Of a stretch of DNA of 64,000 nt, positions 45,978 through 54,617 are shown piece by piece. Every line of letters begins with the position of its first letter. The stretch's first letter is position 1. Under the pieces are notes generated by a model that ran no database searches, was not told the DNA's origin, and was given only the letters and a program-made list of their open reading frames with translations. The translations under genes and the position numbers were made by a program. Origin of the DNA: Marinobacterium marinum (GTDB lineage: Bacteria; Pseudomonadota; Gammaproteobacteria; Pseudomonadales; Balneatricaceae). The stretch covers positions 124,001 to 188,000 of the forward strand of contig NZ_JACEMT010000055.1 of NCBI RefSeq assembly GCF_013868415.1, given 5' to 3'.

Positions 45978-48900
45978 TCAGGCGGTCGCGCCGCTCAGGT
46001 CAGACGCTTCGGGGCTGATGGCGTTGCGTAGCTGCTCGCGCTCCTGACATGCCGCTGCATAGGCCTTTTCCTTGACCGGTCCGTAACCGCGAATGCGGCT
46101 CGGCAGTGATGCCAGCGTACGGGCCGCATCCACGCGGTCGGGTGCCAGACGCTGCAGCAGCCACTGGATATCGGCCTCGTATTCGCGGATCAGGTTACGT
46201 TCCAGGCGGCGGTCCCCACTATACCCGAACGGGTCCAGAAGCGTGCCACGCAAGGGTTTGAGCCCGGCCAGCAGCTTGAAGCCGCGTTCCATCCAGGGAC
46301 CGAATCTGATCTTGCGTGGGCGAGCACCGTCCTTGCCACGGCTCAGCAGTGGCGGAGCCAGGTTGAATTCCAGTGTGTAATCACCCTCGAATTCGTCGTC
46401 CAGCTGCTGGCGCAGACTACCGTTGCTGAACAGGCGGGCCACTTCGTACTCGTCCTTGTAGGCCAGTACTCGGGCGTAGTTGTCGGCCACGGCGCGGACC
46501 AGAATGGCGTCTCCACCCAGTCGTTCCTGAGCGGCCAGCGTCACCTTGTCCACCAGGGACTCGTAGCGTTTGGCCAGGCGGGCGTTCTGATAGGCGGTCA
46601 GGTGGCGCTTGTTGCGCGCGATCACCTGTTCCAGCGATTCCAGAATCTGCAGCGGGCTGCCCTTGGATTGTTGTTGCGGGAAGGCCAGCGCCTTGACCGC
46701 GTCCAGATCATGTGCCGCACGGCGGCCCCAGAGGAATGCCAGCTTGTTCTTGTCTACGGCCACATTGTTCAGCTCGATGGCACGTTCGATCGACTCCGCC
46801 TGCAGCGGCAGCAGCCCCTGTTGGTAGGCGAAGCCGACGGTGAACAGGTTCACCGCCATGCCATCGCCCATCAGCGCCTTGGCCAGCGCACCGGCGTCGA
46901 GGAACCAGCTGCCGTCGGCACGGGAGGCTTCGCGGATGGTGGCTTCCATCGCTTCGCCCGGGTAGTGCAGGTCCGGGTCACGGGTAAAGGCGGCGGGCAT
47001 GGCCGCTTCGGTGTTGACCAGACTGCGCGAGAAACGGTTGTCCAGCTTGGCCAGAGCTTCGTCGCTGGCGGCAACCATCAGGTCGAATGCCAACATCAGG
47101 TCGGCCTCACCGGCGGGGATGCGCACGGCATGGATATCGTCCTGACACTTGCCGATACGGATATGGCTGACCACGGCGCCGAACTTCTGCGCTAGACCGG
47201 CCTGGTCGAGGATCGCCACACCCTTGCCCTCCAGGTGGGCGGCCATGCCGAGCAGGGCGCTGACGGTCACTACGCCGGTACCGCCGACGCCGGTCAGCAG
47301 GATGCTGTAGGGATCATGGGCGCCGACGAATTCGGGTTCCGGCAGCTCGGCAAAATGTACGTCCTGGCTGACGCCGGCGGGCTTCTTCAGCTTGCCGCCT
47401 TTTACGGTGACGAAGCTGGGGCAGAAACCGCGCACGCAGCTGAAATCCTTGTTGCAGGCGGACTGGTCGATACTGCGCTTGCGTCCCTGTTCGGTTTCCT
47501 TGGGCAGGATCGACAGGCAGTTGGACTGGATACCGCAGTCGCCGCAGCCCTCGCAGACATCGGCGTGGATCATCACGCGCTGGTCGGGGTCCGCCAGGCT
47601 GCCGCGCTTGCGGCGACGGCGTTTTTCGGCGGCACAGGTCTGGTCATAGATCAGTACCGAACATCCCGGAATGTCGCGCATGTGGCGCTGCAGGGTATCC
47701 AGATCATCGCGGTGGTGGAAGGTGGTGCCGTCGGCGAAGTCGGCCCGTGACGGATATTTGTCGATATCGTCGCTGACCACGGCGATATGACGTATGCCTT
47801 CGCCGTACAGCTGGTGGCTGATCTGCTGCACACTCAGGCTGCCGTCCACCGGCTGGCCGCCGGTCATGGCGACGGCATCGTTGTACAGAATCTTGTAGGT
47901 GATGTTGGCGCCGGAGGCGATGGCAGCACGGATCGCCAGCAGGCCAGAGTGGAAATAGGTGCCGTCGCCCAGATTCTGGAACACGTGCTTCTGCCGCGTG
48001 AAGGGAGCCTGGCCAATCCAGGTGACGCCCTCGCCGCCCATCTGGGTGAAAGTATCGGTGCCGCGCTCCATCCAGGTAGCCATGTAGTGACAGCCGATGC
48101 CGCCGAGGGCACGGCTGCCTTCCGGTATCTGAGTCGAGGTGTTGTGTGGGCAGCCGGAGCAGAAGTGTGGCGTGCGCTCCAGACGTTCCTTCGGTTGTGC
48201 CAGGCTGGATTCCTTCTCGGTCAGGAAGTCCAGGCGCTCGCGCAGCTTGTCGGTGCAGTAACGGTCTTTCAGGCGGCTGGCGATGGCGCGGGCCACCATG
48301 GCCGGGGTCAGTTCGGATATGGAGGGCAACAGCTCCACGCCCTGTTCATCACACTTGCCGATGATGCGCGGTCGCTGCCGGTCCTGCCAGCCGTACAGCT
48401 GGGTCTTGATCTGTTCTTCGATCAGACCGCGTTTTTCCTCCACCACCAGGATTTCTTCCAGACCAGTGGCAAACTCGAAAAGGCCTTCCGGCTCCAGCGG
48501 CCAGGGCATGGCGACCTTGTAGACACTCAGGCCGATTGCGTCGCGTTCGGCGTCGCCCAGCCCCAGATCGGACAGGGCCTGGATCACATCGAGGTAGGAC
48601 TTGCCGGTGGTGACGATGCCGATGCGCGGCTGGTGGGCGCTCAGTACGATCCTGTCGAGTCGGTTGGCGCGGCAGAACGCCTTGGCAGCCGCCAGTTTGT
48701 AGCGGTGCAGGCGTTCCTCCTGTTGTAGCGGCTTGTCCGGCCAACGGGCATTGAGGCCATCGGAAGGCAGCTCGAAATGCGCGGGATACTTGATATCGAT
48801 ACGGTTCGGGTCCAGGTTGGCGGTGATGGAGGAATCCATCACTTCGGCCAGCGCCTTGAAGCCGATCCAGCAGCCGCAGTAGCGGGACATGGCCCAGCCA

Positions 48901-49448
48901 TACAGGCCGAGATCGAGAATCTCCTGTACCCCGCTGGGGTTGAGTACCGGCATGGAAGCATCCATGAAACCGTAGTCGCTTTGATGCGGCAGGGTGGAGG
49001 ACTTGCAGGCATGGTCGTCGCCGGCCACGGCCAGTACGCCGCCATGCCGAGAGGTACCGGCGGCGTTGGCGTGCTTGAACACATCGCCGGTGCGGTCGAC
49101 GCCGGGGCCCTTGCCGTACCAGAGCGCGAACACCCCGTCATACTCGGCCCCTTCGAACATGTTCACCTGCTGGGAGCCCCAGACGGCGGTGGCGCCCAGG
49201 TCTTCGTTGACGCCGGGCAGGAAGTGGATCTTGCGTTCCTTGAGATACTGCTTGGCCTGCCACAGGGTCTTGTCGAAGTTGCCCAGGGGCGAGCCGCGGT
49301 AGCCGGAAATGAAGCCGGCGGTGTTGAGGCCGTTGCGCCGATCAAGCTGAGCCTGAAGCAGCGGGAGACGTGCCAGCGCCTGACTGCCGGTCATGTAGAC
49401 GGGGCCGGATTCGCATTCCCACACGTCGTTGAGATTGACATCACGCAT
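45978..49448 (-). CDS. Indolepyruvate:ferredoxin oxidoreductase, fused single-chain form
   Basis: 1,156 residues from the ATG at 49448 (AAGGTGAC ribosome site); [15 protein letters not shown] is the usual N terminus. Oxidises 2-oxo acids from aromatic or branched-chain amino acids to acyl-CoA, reducing ferredoxin. In order: pyrimidine domain (~1-250), TPP domain (~400-620, [20 protein letters not shown]), ferredoxin-type cysteines [17 protein letters not shown] with [14 protein letters not shown], and gamma domain ([17 protein letters not shown]). Works with the adjacent leucine dehydrogenase in amino-acid breakdown. Confidence 0.93.
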   Translation of the reverse strand: MRDVNLNDVWECESGPVYMTGSQALARLPLLQAQLDRRNGLNTAGFISGYRGSPLGNFDKTLWQAKQYLKERKIHFLPGVNEDLGATAVWGSQQVNMFEGAEYDGVFALWYGKGPGVDRTGDVFKHANAAGTSRHGGVLAVAGDDHACKSSTLPHQSDYGFMDASMPVLNPSGVQEILDLGLYGWAMSRYCGCWIGFKALAEVMDSSITANLDPNRIDIKYPAHFELPSDGLNARWPDKPLQQEERLHRYKLAAAKAFCRANRLDRIVLSAHQPRIGIVTTGKSYLDVIQALSDLGLGDAERDAIGLSVYKVAMPWPLEPEGLFEFATGLEEILVVEEKRGLIEEQIKTQLYGWQDRQRPRIIGKCDEQGVELLPSISELTPAMVARAIASRLKDRYCTDKLRERLDFLTEKESSLAQPKERLERTPHFCSGCPHNTSTQIPEGSRALGGIGCHYMATWMERGTDTFTQMGGEGVTWIGQAPFTRQKHVFQNLGDGTYFHSGLLAIRAAIASGANITYKILYNDAVAMTGGQPVDGSLSVQQISHQLYGEGIRHIAVVSDDIDKYPSRADFADGTTFHHRDDLDTLQRHMRDIPGCSVLIYDQTCAAEKRRRRKRGSLADPDQRVMIHADVCEGCGDCGIQSNCLSILPKETEQGRKRSIDQSACNKDFSCVRGFCPSFVTVKGGKLKKPAGVSQDVHFAELPEPEFVGAHDPYSILLTGVGGTGVVTVSALLGMAAHLEGKGVAILDQAGLAQKFGAVVSHIRIGKCQDDIHAVRIPAGEADLMLAFDLMVAASDEALAKLDNRFSRSLVNTEAAMPAAFTRDPDLHYPGEAMEATIREASRADGSWFLDAGALAKALMGDGMAVNLFTVGFAYQQGLLPLQAESIERAIELNNVAVDKNKLAFLWGRRAAHDLDAVKALAFPQQQSKGSPLQILESLEQVIARNKRHLTAYQNARLAKRYESLVDKVTLAAQERLGGDAILVRAVADNYARVLAYKDEYEVARLFSNGSLRQQLDDEFEGDYTLEFNLAPPLLSRGKDGARPRKIRFGPWMERGFKLLAGLKPLRGTLLDPFGYSGDRRLERNLIREYEADIQWLLQRLAPDRVDAARTLASLPSRIRGYGPVKEKAYAAACQEREQLRNAISPEASDLSGATA

Positions 49449-49980
49449 AGTGTCACCTTTTCCATATAGGCCGGACAGGGGCACAGGGTACCCATACCGG
49501 ACGGATAGCCGGGTTGGAGCCGGAACGGATTCAGCTGCGGATCAGACGTACGGGGTCTGAGGCCTGGGCGTTGTGACGCCGGCGAATCCTGTGGAAAAGG
49601 ATGATTGGGGGGGTCGAACGGATAGACCATGCCCGAGCGGGAGCATGGCTGGGGAAGCCTTTTGCATTGACATAATGAAATCCTCGACCACCAGACCGGA
49701 TCACGGTACCGGCGGTTTTACTCTTGTTTTTGTTGTACGGATTTTGGCCGCTGTGGCGATTTCAGTGTTCGCCGCCCTCATGGGGAAACGAACTGAGCTC
49801 CACGCTAAAGTCTTTTTAGTGGCAGGTCAATGATTGTTTTGTGATCAGGACAAGGGGGGGCAGCGTTCGTTCTCCTGTTTTGTAAACAGGGGAAAAGGAG
49901 TCGCGGCCGGGTGGCGGCGAATGGCTCCGAAGACTCCGATGGCGGCTGAGCCATCGGAGCGGGGCAGCCGAAGAAGGGGC
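49449..49980. other. Gene-free region between oxidoreductase and bacterioferritin
   Basis: About 530 bp. The left part is the leader of the oxidoreductase gene. It holds two hairpins: CCTGTTT/AAACAGG near 49880, and the one at 49934. A plus-strand frame at 49573-49833 has no ribosome site or recognisable features. No other function seen. Confidence 0.4.
49934..49959 (-). terminator. Hairpin after the bacterioferritin operon
   Basis: Perfect 10-bp stem CTCCGATGGC / GCCATCGGAG with a 6-nt loop, 22 bp after the last bfr stop on the minus strand; no clear T-run. Confidence 0.55.
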
Positions 49981-50448
49981 TTACATCTGTGACTGCTGGT
50001 AGTTTTGCAGGCCCAGGCGGTTGATCAGGCCGAGCTGTTTTTCCAGCCAGTAGGCGTGGTCTTCTTCGGTGTCTTCCAGTTGCTGGCGCAGCATTTCACG
50101 GGTCTGATAGTCCTGTTCCTGCTCGCACAGCGCAATGACTTCTTTCAGGTTGTGCGCTACCCGGTATTCGGTATCCAGGTCGTTCTGCAACATCTCGGGT
50201 ACGGTTTTGCCGACCTGGATGGGATCGCGCGTGACCAGGTCCGGGGTGCCTTCCAGAAACAGAATACGCTCGATCATCTGCTTGGCGTGGGCCTTTTCAT
50301 CGTCGAATTCATGGGCGATGCGCTCATACAGCTTGCTCAGGCCCCAGTCCGCATACATTTCGGAGTGGATGAAATACTGGTCCATGGCGGCCAGCTCACC
50401 GGCCAGCAGTTTGTTCAGGGCGTCAATGATCTTCTGATTGCCTTTCAT
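49981..50448 (-). CDS. bfr: Bacterioferritin subunit with ferroxidase site, lacking the heme methionine
   Basis: 155 residues of a four-helix ferritin. Ferroxidase ligands are all in place: Glu18 (LLAGELAAMDQYF), Glu51 and His54 (DDEKAHAKQMIERI), Glu94 (DLDTEYRV), Glu127 and His130 (DTEEDHAYW). The heme-binding Met52 is replaced by Lys. The gene starts 4 bp after its partner stops. With the partner at 50453, which has Met52 but a damaged ferroxidase site, it resembles the two-subunit bacterioferritins of Neisseria. Confidence 0.94.
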   Translation of the reverse strand: MKGNQKIIDALNKLLAGELAAMDQYFIHSEMYADWGLSKLYERIAHEFDDEKAHAKQMIERILFLEGTPDLVTRDPIQVGKTVPEMLQNDLDTEYRVAHNLKEVIALCEQEQDYQTREMLRQQLEDTEEDHAYWLEKQLGLINRLGLQNYQQSQM

Positions 50449-50452
50449 CGAA

Positions 50453-50926
50453 TTACTCCTCTTCGATAGCCGATTGCAGGTAGTTTTGCAGGCCGATTTC
50501 GCTGATCAGGTGCTGCTGGGCTTCGATCCAGTCAACATGCTCCTCTTCCTGGGCCAGAATTTCGACCAGCAGCTGACGGCTGACGTAGTCCTTGCCGGCC
50601 TCGCACTGGGCGATTACGTCACGCAACAGGGTGATCTGTTCCAGCTCCAGGCTAAGGTCTCCCTGCAGCATTTCTTCCGTATCTTCGCCGATCCGCAGGC
50701 GTTCGAGGTGCTGGAGGTTGGGCAGGCCTTCCAGAAACAGGATGCGTTCAATCAGCTTGTCGGCCTGTTTCATGTCCAGAATCGATTTTTTGTAGGCCGT
50801 GTGGTTGAGCTTGTCCAGGCCCCAGTTCTTGAAGATGCGGGCATGGAGGAAAAACTGGTTGATGGAGGTCAGTTCCAGCGTCAGCACTTTGTTTAACTGC
50901 TGAACCAGCGTTTGATCATGCTTCAT
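50453..50926 (-). CDS. bfr: Bacterioferritin subunit with heme methionine, damaged ferroxidase site
   Basis: 157 residues. KKSILDMKQADKLIERILFLEGLPNLQ keeps heme-ligand Met52, but Glu51 is Asp and His54 is Gln. Glu18 (LTLELTSINQF), Glu94 (SLELEQ), Glu127 and His130 (AQEEEHVDW) remain. It should bind heme and form the shell but oxidise iron poorly alone, so it needs the partner subunit. First gene of the operon; its leader contains an 11-nt sequence complementary to the putative iron small RNAs. Confidence 0.93.
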   Translation of the reverse strand: MKHDQTLVQQLNKVLTLELTSINQFFLHARIFKNWGLDKLNHTAYKKSILDMKQADKLIERILFLEGLPNLQHLERLRIGEDTEEMLQGDLSLELEQITLLRDVIAQCEAGKDYVSRQLLVEILAQEEEHVDWIEAQQHLISEIGLQNYLQSAIEEE

Positions 50927-50932
50927 GAGAAA

Positions 50933-50946
50933 TCCTTCATTAACAG
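50933..50946 (-). promoter_or_regulatory. Candidate small-RNA target at the bfr ribosome site
   Basis: The mRNA reads CTGTTAATGAAGGA just before the bfr ATG. The first 11 bases pair without interruption (one G-U) with TTCATTGACAG of the small RNAs at 34752 and 51097, and cover the start of the Shine-Dalgarno AAGGA. Pairing would block translation. A possible -10 (TATCTA) close by could put the transcript start inside this site. Confidence 0.5.
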
Positions 50947-51060
50947 TGTAGATAGCCGTTGGCGCGCACAGGGTCGTTCACAAATCACTAGAGTCTAGAT
51001 GGGAAGCGACCAAAACGCACCCGTTGTCGAGCATGAGATGAATTTATTTCCGCACCAGTA

Positions 51061-51089
51061 TTGCAAATGAGAATGATTAGCCTTATCTT
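51061..51089 (+). promoter_or_regulatory. Fur-box promoter of small RNA 2
   Basis: -35 TTGCAA, 17 bp, -10 TATCTT; the spacer holds ATGAGAATGATTAG, a Fur-like sequence. Same -35, spacer length and start distance as the promoter at 34717. Confidence 0.7.
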
Positions 51090-51096
51090 GTATCTC

Positions 51097-51192
51097 GTTC
51101 ATTGACAGGTCTGACTCACTGAAGGCATGGCAGCCGTGTGCCCAAGGTGATTGGCGCCATCCTCCATCTCCCCGGAGGATGGCGATTTTTTT
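51097..51192 (+). ncRNA. Putative iron-responsive small RNA 2
   Basis: About 96 nt. Starts with the block GTTCATTGACAGGTCTG (51097-51113) shared with small RNA 1. The middle differs. Ends in an 11-bp terminator CGCCATCCTCC / GGAGGATGGCG followed by seven T. Lies divergently beside the bacterioferritin operon and ends 76 bp before the B12 riboswitch. Confidence 0.68.
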
Positions 51193-51267
51193 GCCTGTTG
51201 GGTTCTATTCATCTTGACTTGAACAGTCTCCGTTTGACCTCATCTTGCCGACTCCCTAGAATCCGCG

Positions 51268-51475
51268 CGTGCTTCCGGTGTACTGAACAGCTGTTCAGGA
51301 CTTAAACGGGAAGTCGGTGCGTGCCGGTTGTAACGATCCGGCCACCATGCCGACGCTGCCCCCGCAACGGTAGAGGCGTGAGACGATGACGGAAGGCCAC
51401 TGTATCCGAGGATATGGGAAGGTGTTATCGCTCCTGGCTATACAGCCTGACGCCTGAGCCCGGAGACCGGCCCGA
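51268..51475 (+). promoter_or_regulatory. Cobalamin riboswitch
   Basis: All conserved blocks are in order: GGGAAGTCGGTG (51309), GCTGCCCCCGCAACGGTA (51355), GGAAGGCCACTG (51391), GGGAAGGTG (51416), and the B12 box GAGCCCGGAGACCGGCC (51456). It controls the btuB/cob operon: adenosylcobalamin binding should reduce btuB expression. Confidence 0.95.
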
Positions 51476-51618
51476 AGCAGCATACAGTCGGTATCGCGGT
51501 GGGCGGTCAGTACTGGCATCGTCACGTCCGTGGCGAGCGCCCGTCTGTTTTTCATGCCTTCGCAACCATGAACCCAACACAACGCGTGCGGGTGGGCGCG
51601 CGAAGGAATCAACAGAGC

Positions 51619-53412
51619 ATGAAATACTTCTCCTTGCCGGCAGCCGTACTGCTCGGCACTGCCGCTATGGCGACTCAGGCACAGACTGCACAGGACACGC
51701 TGCTGGTGACGGCAACGCGTACCGCTCAGACGGCCGACCAGGCGCTGGCATCGGTCACCGTAATCGAGCGTGACGAAATCGAACGCAAACAGGCACAGAC
51801 CGTGACTGATCTGCTGCGCCAGACACCGGGGATTACGGTGACCAACAATGGTGGCCGCGGCAAACAGACCTCCATTTTCATGCGTGGCACCAACTCCGAC
51901 CATGTACTGGTTCTGATTGACGGTATCAAGCAGGGGTCGGCAACACTGGGCAGCGTTGCCTTTGAACATCTGACACCGGATCAGATCGAGCGGATCGAAG
52001 TGGTCAGAGGACCGCGTTCGTCGCTGTACGGTTCAGAAGCCATTGGTGGCGTGATTCAGATCTTTACCCGCAAGGGAAGCGACGGCCTCAAGCCGCGTTT
52101 CAGTGTAGGGGCGGGTTCCAATGACAGCCGTGAAGTGGCGTTGGGCGTGTCTGGCGGCAATGGCCAGGGCTGGTACAACCTGAGCGTCAGCGACTACACC
52201 ACCGATGGTTTTGATGCGAAAGAAGGAACCGAAGCCGATGATGACGGCTATGACAACCGCTCCTATGCATTGAGCGGCGGATACCGTTTCAACGAGGTGG
52301 CTGAAGCCGAACTGTTCTGGACACGCAACACCGGTGACAGTGAGTTTGATGGCAGTTTCCAGAATGAAAGCAGCACGCGTCTGCAAACGCTGGGGGGCAC
52401 TCTGCGTCTGGATCTGGCCGAGAACTGGCAGGTCGAAGCACGTGTCGGGCGCAGTCAGGATGAGGGCGACAACTACCTGAACGGTACCTGGGTCAGCAAC
52501 TTTGATACCCAGCGCGATACCCTGTCTCTGCAAAGCAGCCACCAGTTCAGTGCCCACAGCCAGTTTGTGTGGGGCGTGGACTATCAGGATGAAGAGATCG
52601 CCAGCGCCAGCAACCACTATGCCGTGAGCAGCCGTGACAATACCGGTGCCTTCGGCCTGTATCAGCTGTACATGGGCGCACACGACATCGCGTTGAGCCT
52701 GCGTCACGACGACAATGAACAGTTTGGCGGTGAAACCACGGGCTCGCTGGCCTGGGGCGTTGCGCTGCCGCATAACCTGCGCCTGACCGCCAGTTACGGT
52801 ACGGCCTTCCGCGCACCGACATTCAATGACCTGTACTGGCCGGGTTCCGGCAACCCGGATCTGCAGCCGGAAGAGTCCGACACGCTGGAGCTGGGACTGT
52901 CTGGTGATCATGCCGGTATCCACTGGGCGGCCAACCTGTACCAGACCGACATCGATAACATGATTGCCTGGGCACCGGCGCCGACGGCTGCCGACCCCTG
53001 GCGCTGGACACCGATGAACGTTGATAACGCCCGCATTCGCGGACTGGAACTGACAGCGGCAACGCGTTTTGCCGACTGGGATATCAGCACCGGTCTGGAT
53101 TTGCTGGACCCGAAAGACCGCGAGACCGACGAGATCCTCAAGCGTCGTCCACGCAAGGTGTTCACACTGGCTGCGGATCGTGACTTCGGCGGCTACGCGC
53201 TGGGCGGTACCCTGCAGGCAGTGGGCAAGCGCAAGGATCGCGACTGGATGTCGGGTTATACCGTCGTCGACCTGCGTGGCAGTTATGCTCTGAGTCGGGA
53301 CTGGTCGTTGAAAGCCAAGGTGGAAAACCTGCTGGATGAAGATTACCAGACCGCCCGTGGCTACAACCAGCCGGATCGAACCTACTGGCTTTCACTGCAT
53401 TATGCGCCCTGA
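51619..53412 (+). CDS. btuB: TonB-dependent vitamin B12 receptor
   Basis: 597 residues from the ATG at 51619 (MKYFSLPAAVLLGTAAMATQAQ, signal peptide). TonB box DTLLVTATR at the mature N terminus; plug domain (DLLRQTPGITVTNNGG, IERIEVVRGPRSSLYGS, AIGGVIQIFTRK); 22-strand barrel ending in ...TYWLSLHYAP with a terminal aromatic strand. The 597-residue length is close to E. coli BtuB (614). Directly behind the cobalamin riboswitch and at the head of the B12 operon. Confidence 0.95.
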   Translation: MKYFSLPAAVLLGTAAMATQAQTAQDTLLVTATRTAQTADQALASVTVIERDEIERKQAQTVTDLLRQTPGITVTNNGGRGKQTSIFMRGTNSDHVLVLIDGIKQGSATLGSVAFEHLTPDQIERIEVVRGPRSSLYGSEAIGGVIQIFTRKGSDGLKPRFSVGAGSNDSREVALGVSGGNGQGWYNLSVSDYTTDGFDAKEGTEADDDGYDNRSYALSGGYRFNEVAEAELFWTRNTGDSEFDGSFQNESSTRLQTLGGTLRLDLAENWQVEARVGRSQDEGDNYLNGTWVSNFDTQRDTLSLQSSHQFSAHSQFVWGVDYQDEEIASASNHYAVSSRDNTGAFGLYQLYMGAHDIALSLRHDDNEQFGGETTGSLAWGVALPHNLRLTASYGTAFRAPTFNDLYWPGSGNPDLQPEESDTLELGLSGDHAGIHWAANLYQTDIDNMIAWAPAPTAADPWRWTPMNVDNARIRGLELTAATRFADWDISTGLDLLDPKDRETDEILKRRPRKVFTLAADRDFGGYALGGTLQAVGKRKDRDWMSGYTVVDLRGSYALSRDWSLKAKVENLLDEDYQTARGYNQPDRTYWLSLHYAP

Positions 53413-53439
53413 TCGGGCGCTTTTTGACGGAGTTCAACT

Positions 53440-54012
53440 ATGATGCAACTATCACAACGCAGTCAGATGCTGGTAGGCCTGGGCTTGATCCTGTTACTGG
53501 CACTGACGCGAGGCCAGCATTTTGCCTCGGTTGACCACCTGCCCAGCGCGTCCTGGGCCGTATTTTTCCTGGCGGGCGTATTCATGCGCCCGTTGTGGAG
53601 TTTTCCTCTGCTGTTTCTGGAAGCCGTGCTGCTGGACCTGAGCTACTACGACTGGAACCTGGCGGCGTCTCACTGCATTACTCCGGCCTACGGCATGCTG
53701 GTGCCGGCCTATGCCACGCTTTGGTATGCCGGTCGTCGCTATGCGCGTCTGCATCAGGACCGTCTGGCGAGCCTGGGTCCGTTGCTGTTGATACTGTTGG
53801 CAGGGGCGTTTGTCAGCAACCTGTTCTCCAGCGGCGGCTATTATTATCTGTCTGGAAACTTTGAAACCACCAGTCTGACCGGGCTTTGGGCACGCATCGA
53901 ACAGTACCTGCCGGGCAAGCTCTTGCCGTTGCTGGGCTATACCGGTGGCGCAGCCGTGGTGTATACCCTGTTCCGTCAGTTTAAAACCTATCAGGAGCTT
54001 AGCCGCACATGA
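53440..54012 (+). CDS. btuM: BtuM-type cobalamin transporter
   Basis: 190 residues, six predicted helices. MLVGLGLILLLALTRGQHFAS and HLPSASWAVFFLAGVFMR are typical of the BtuM family. The invariant cysteine (residue 79, SHCITPAYGMLVPAY) corresponds to the cobalt-coordinating Cys80 of the studied Thiobacillus denitrificans protein, which moves B12 across the inner membrane and removes cyanide from it. The gene overlaps cobO by 4 bp. A separate BtuFCD set lies further down the operon. Confidence 0.85.
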   Translation: MMQLSQRSQMLVGLGLILLLALTRGQHFASVDHLPSASWAVFFLAGVFMRPLWSFPLLFLEAVLLDLSYYDWNLAASHCITPAYGMLVPAYATLWYAGRRYARLHQDRLASLGPLLLILLAGAFVSNLFSSGGYYYLSGNFETTSLTGLWARIEQYLPGKLLPLLGYTGGAAVVYTLFRQFKTYQELSRT

Positions 54013-54617
54013 GTGATGACCAGACCCGTGAAGCGCGCCACAAGGCGCGGATGGAGCGCAAGAAAGCCGTTGTTGACCAGGCGATTGCCCGTGCCGACCG
54101 TGATCAGGGCGTACTGCTGGTGCTGACCGGCAATGGCAAGGGTAAAAGCAGTTCCGCCTTTGGCATGCTGGCACGGGCGCTGGGACATGGCATGCATGTT
54201 GGCGTGGTGCAGTTCATCAAGGGCAGTTTCAGCACTGGAGAAGAAGCTTTTTTCCGGCGTTTTCCCGAAGTGCGCTACTACGTTATGGGTGAAGGTTTTA
54301 CCTGGGAGACTCAGGACCGCGAGCGTGACCTCAAGGCGGCTGCAGAGGCCTGGGACAAGGCCCGCGAGCTGCTGGCCGATCCGAACATTTCACTGGTGGT
54401 GCTGGACGAGCTGAATATTGCGCTCAAGTACCAGTATGTTGATCTGGACGAGCTGCTGGAGGCTTTGCGCAATCGTCCGGCGATGCAGCATGTGGTGATT
54501 ACCGGCCGTGGTGCGCCCAAAGCGTTGATTGATGCGGCGGATACGGTAACCGAGATGCAGGTGGTGAAACATGCCTTCAAGGATGGCATTCGTGCACAAA
54601 AGGGCGTCGAGCTGTGA
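54009..54617 (+). CDS. cobO: Corrinoid adenosyltransferase, CobO/BtuR type
   Basis: 202 residues. Transfers the adenosyl group of ATP to cob(I)alamin or cobyrinate. ATP-binding P-loop LTGNGKGKSSSAFG; VGVVQFIKGS; the ETQDRERD region; LDELNIALKY; HVVITGRGAPKALIDAADTVTEM. Starts inside the btuM stop (ATGA) and overlaps cobB by 4 bp, so expression is coupled. Confidence 0.96.
   Translation: MSDDQTREARHKARMERKKAVVDQAIARADRDQGVLLVLTGNGKGKSSSAFGMLARALGHGMHVGVVQFIKGSFSTGEEAFFRRFPEVRYYVMGEGFTWETQDRERDLKAAAEAWDKARELLADPNISLVVLDELNIALKYQYVDLDELLEALRNRPAMQHVVITGRGAPKALIDAADTVTEMQVVKHAFKDGIRAQKGVEL

Noticed and set aside
49573-49833. 86-residue plus-strand frame in the spacer after the oxidoreductase gene
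   Set aside because: Has one hydrophobic stretch but no ribosome site, no neighbour logic and an unusual composition; not supported as a gene.
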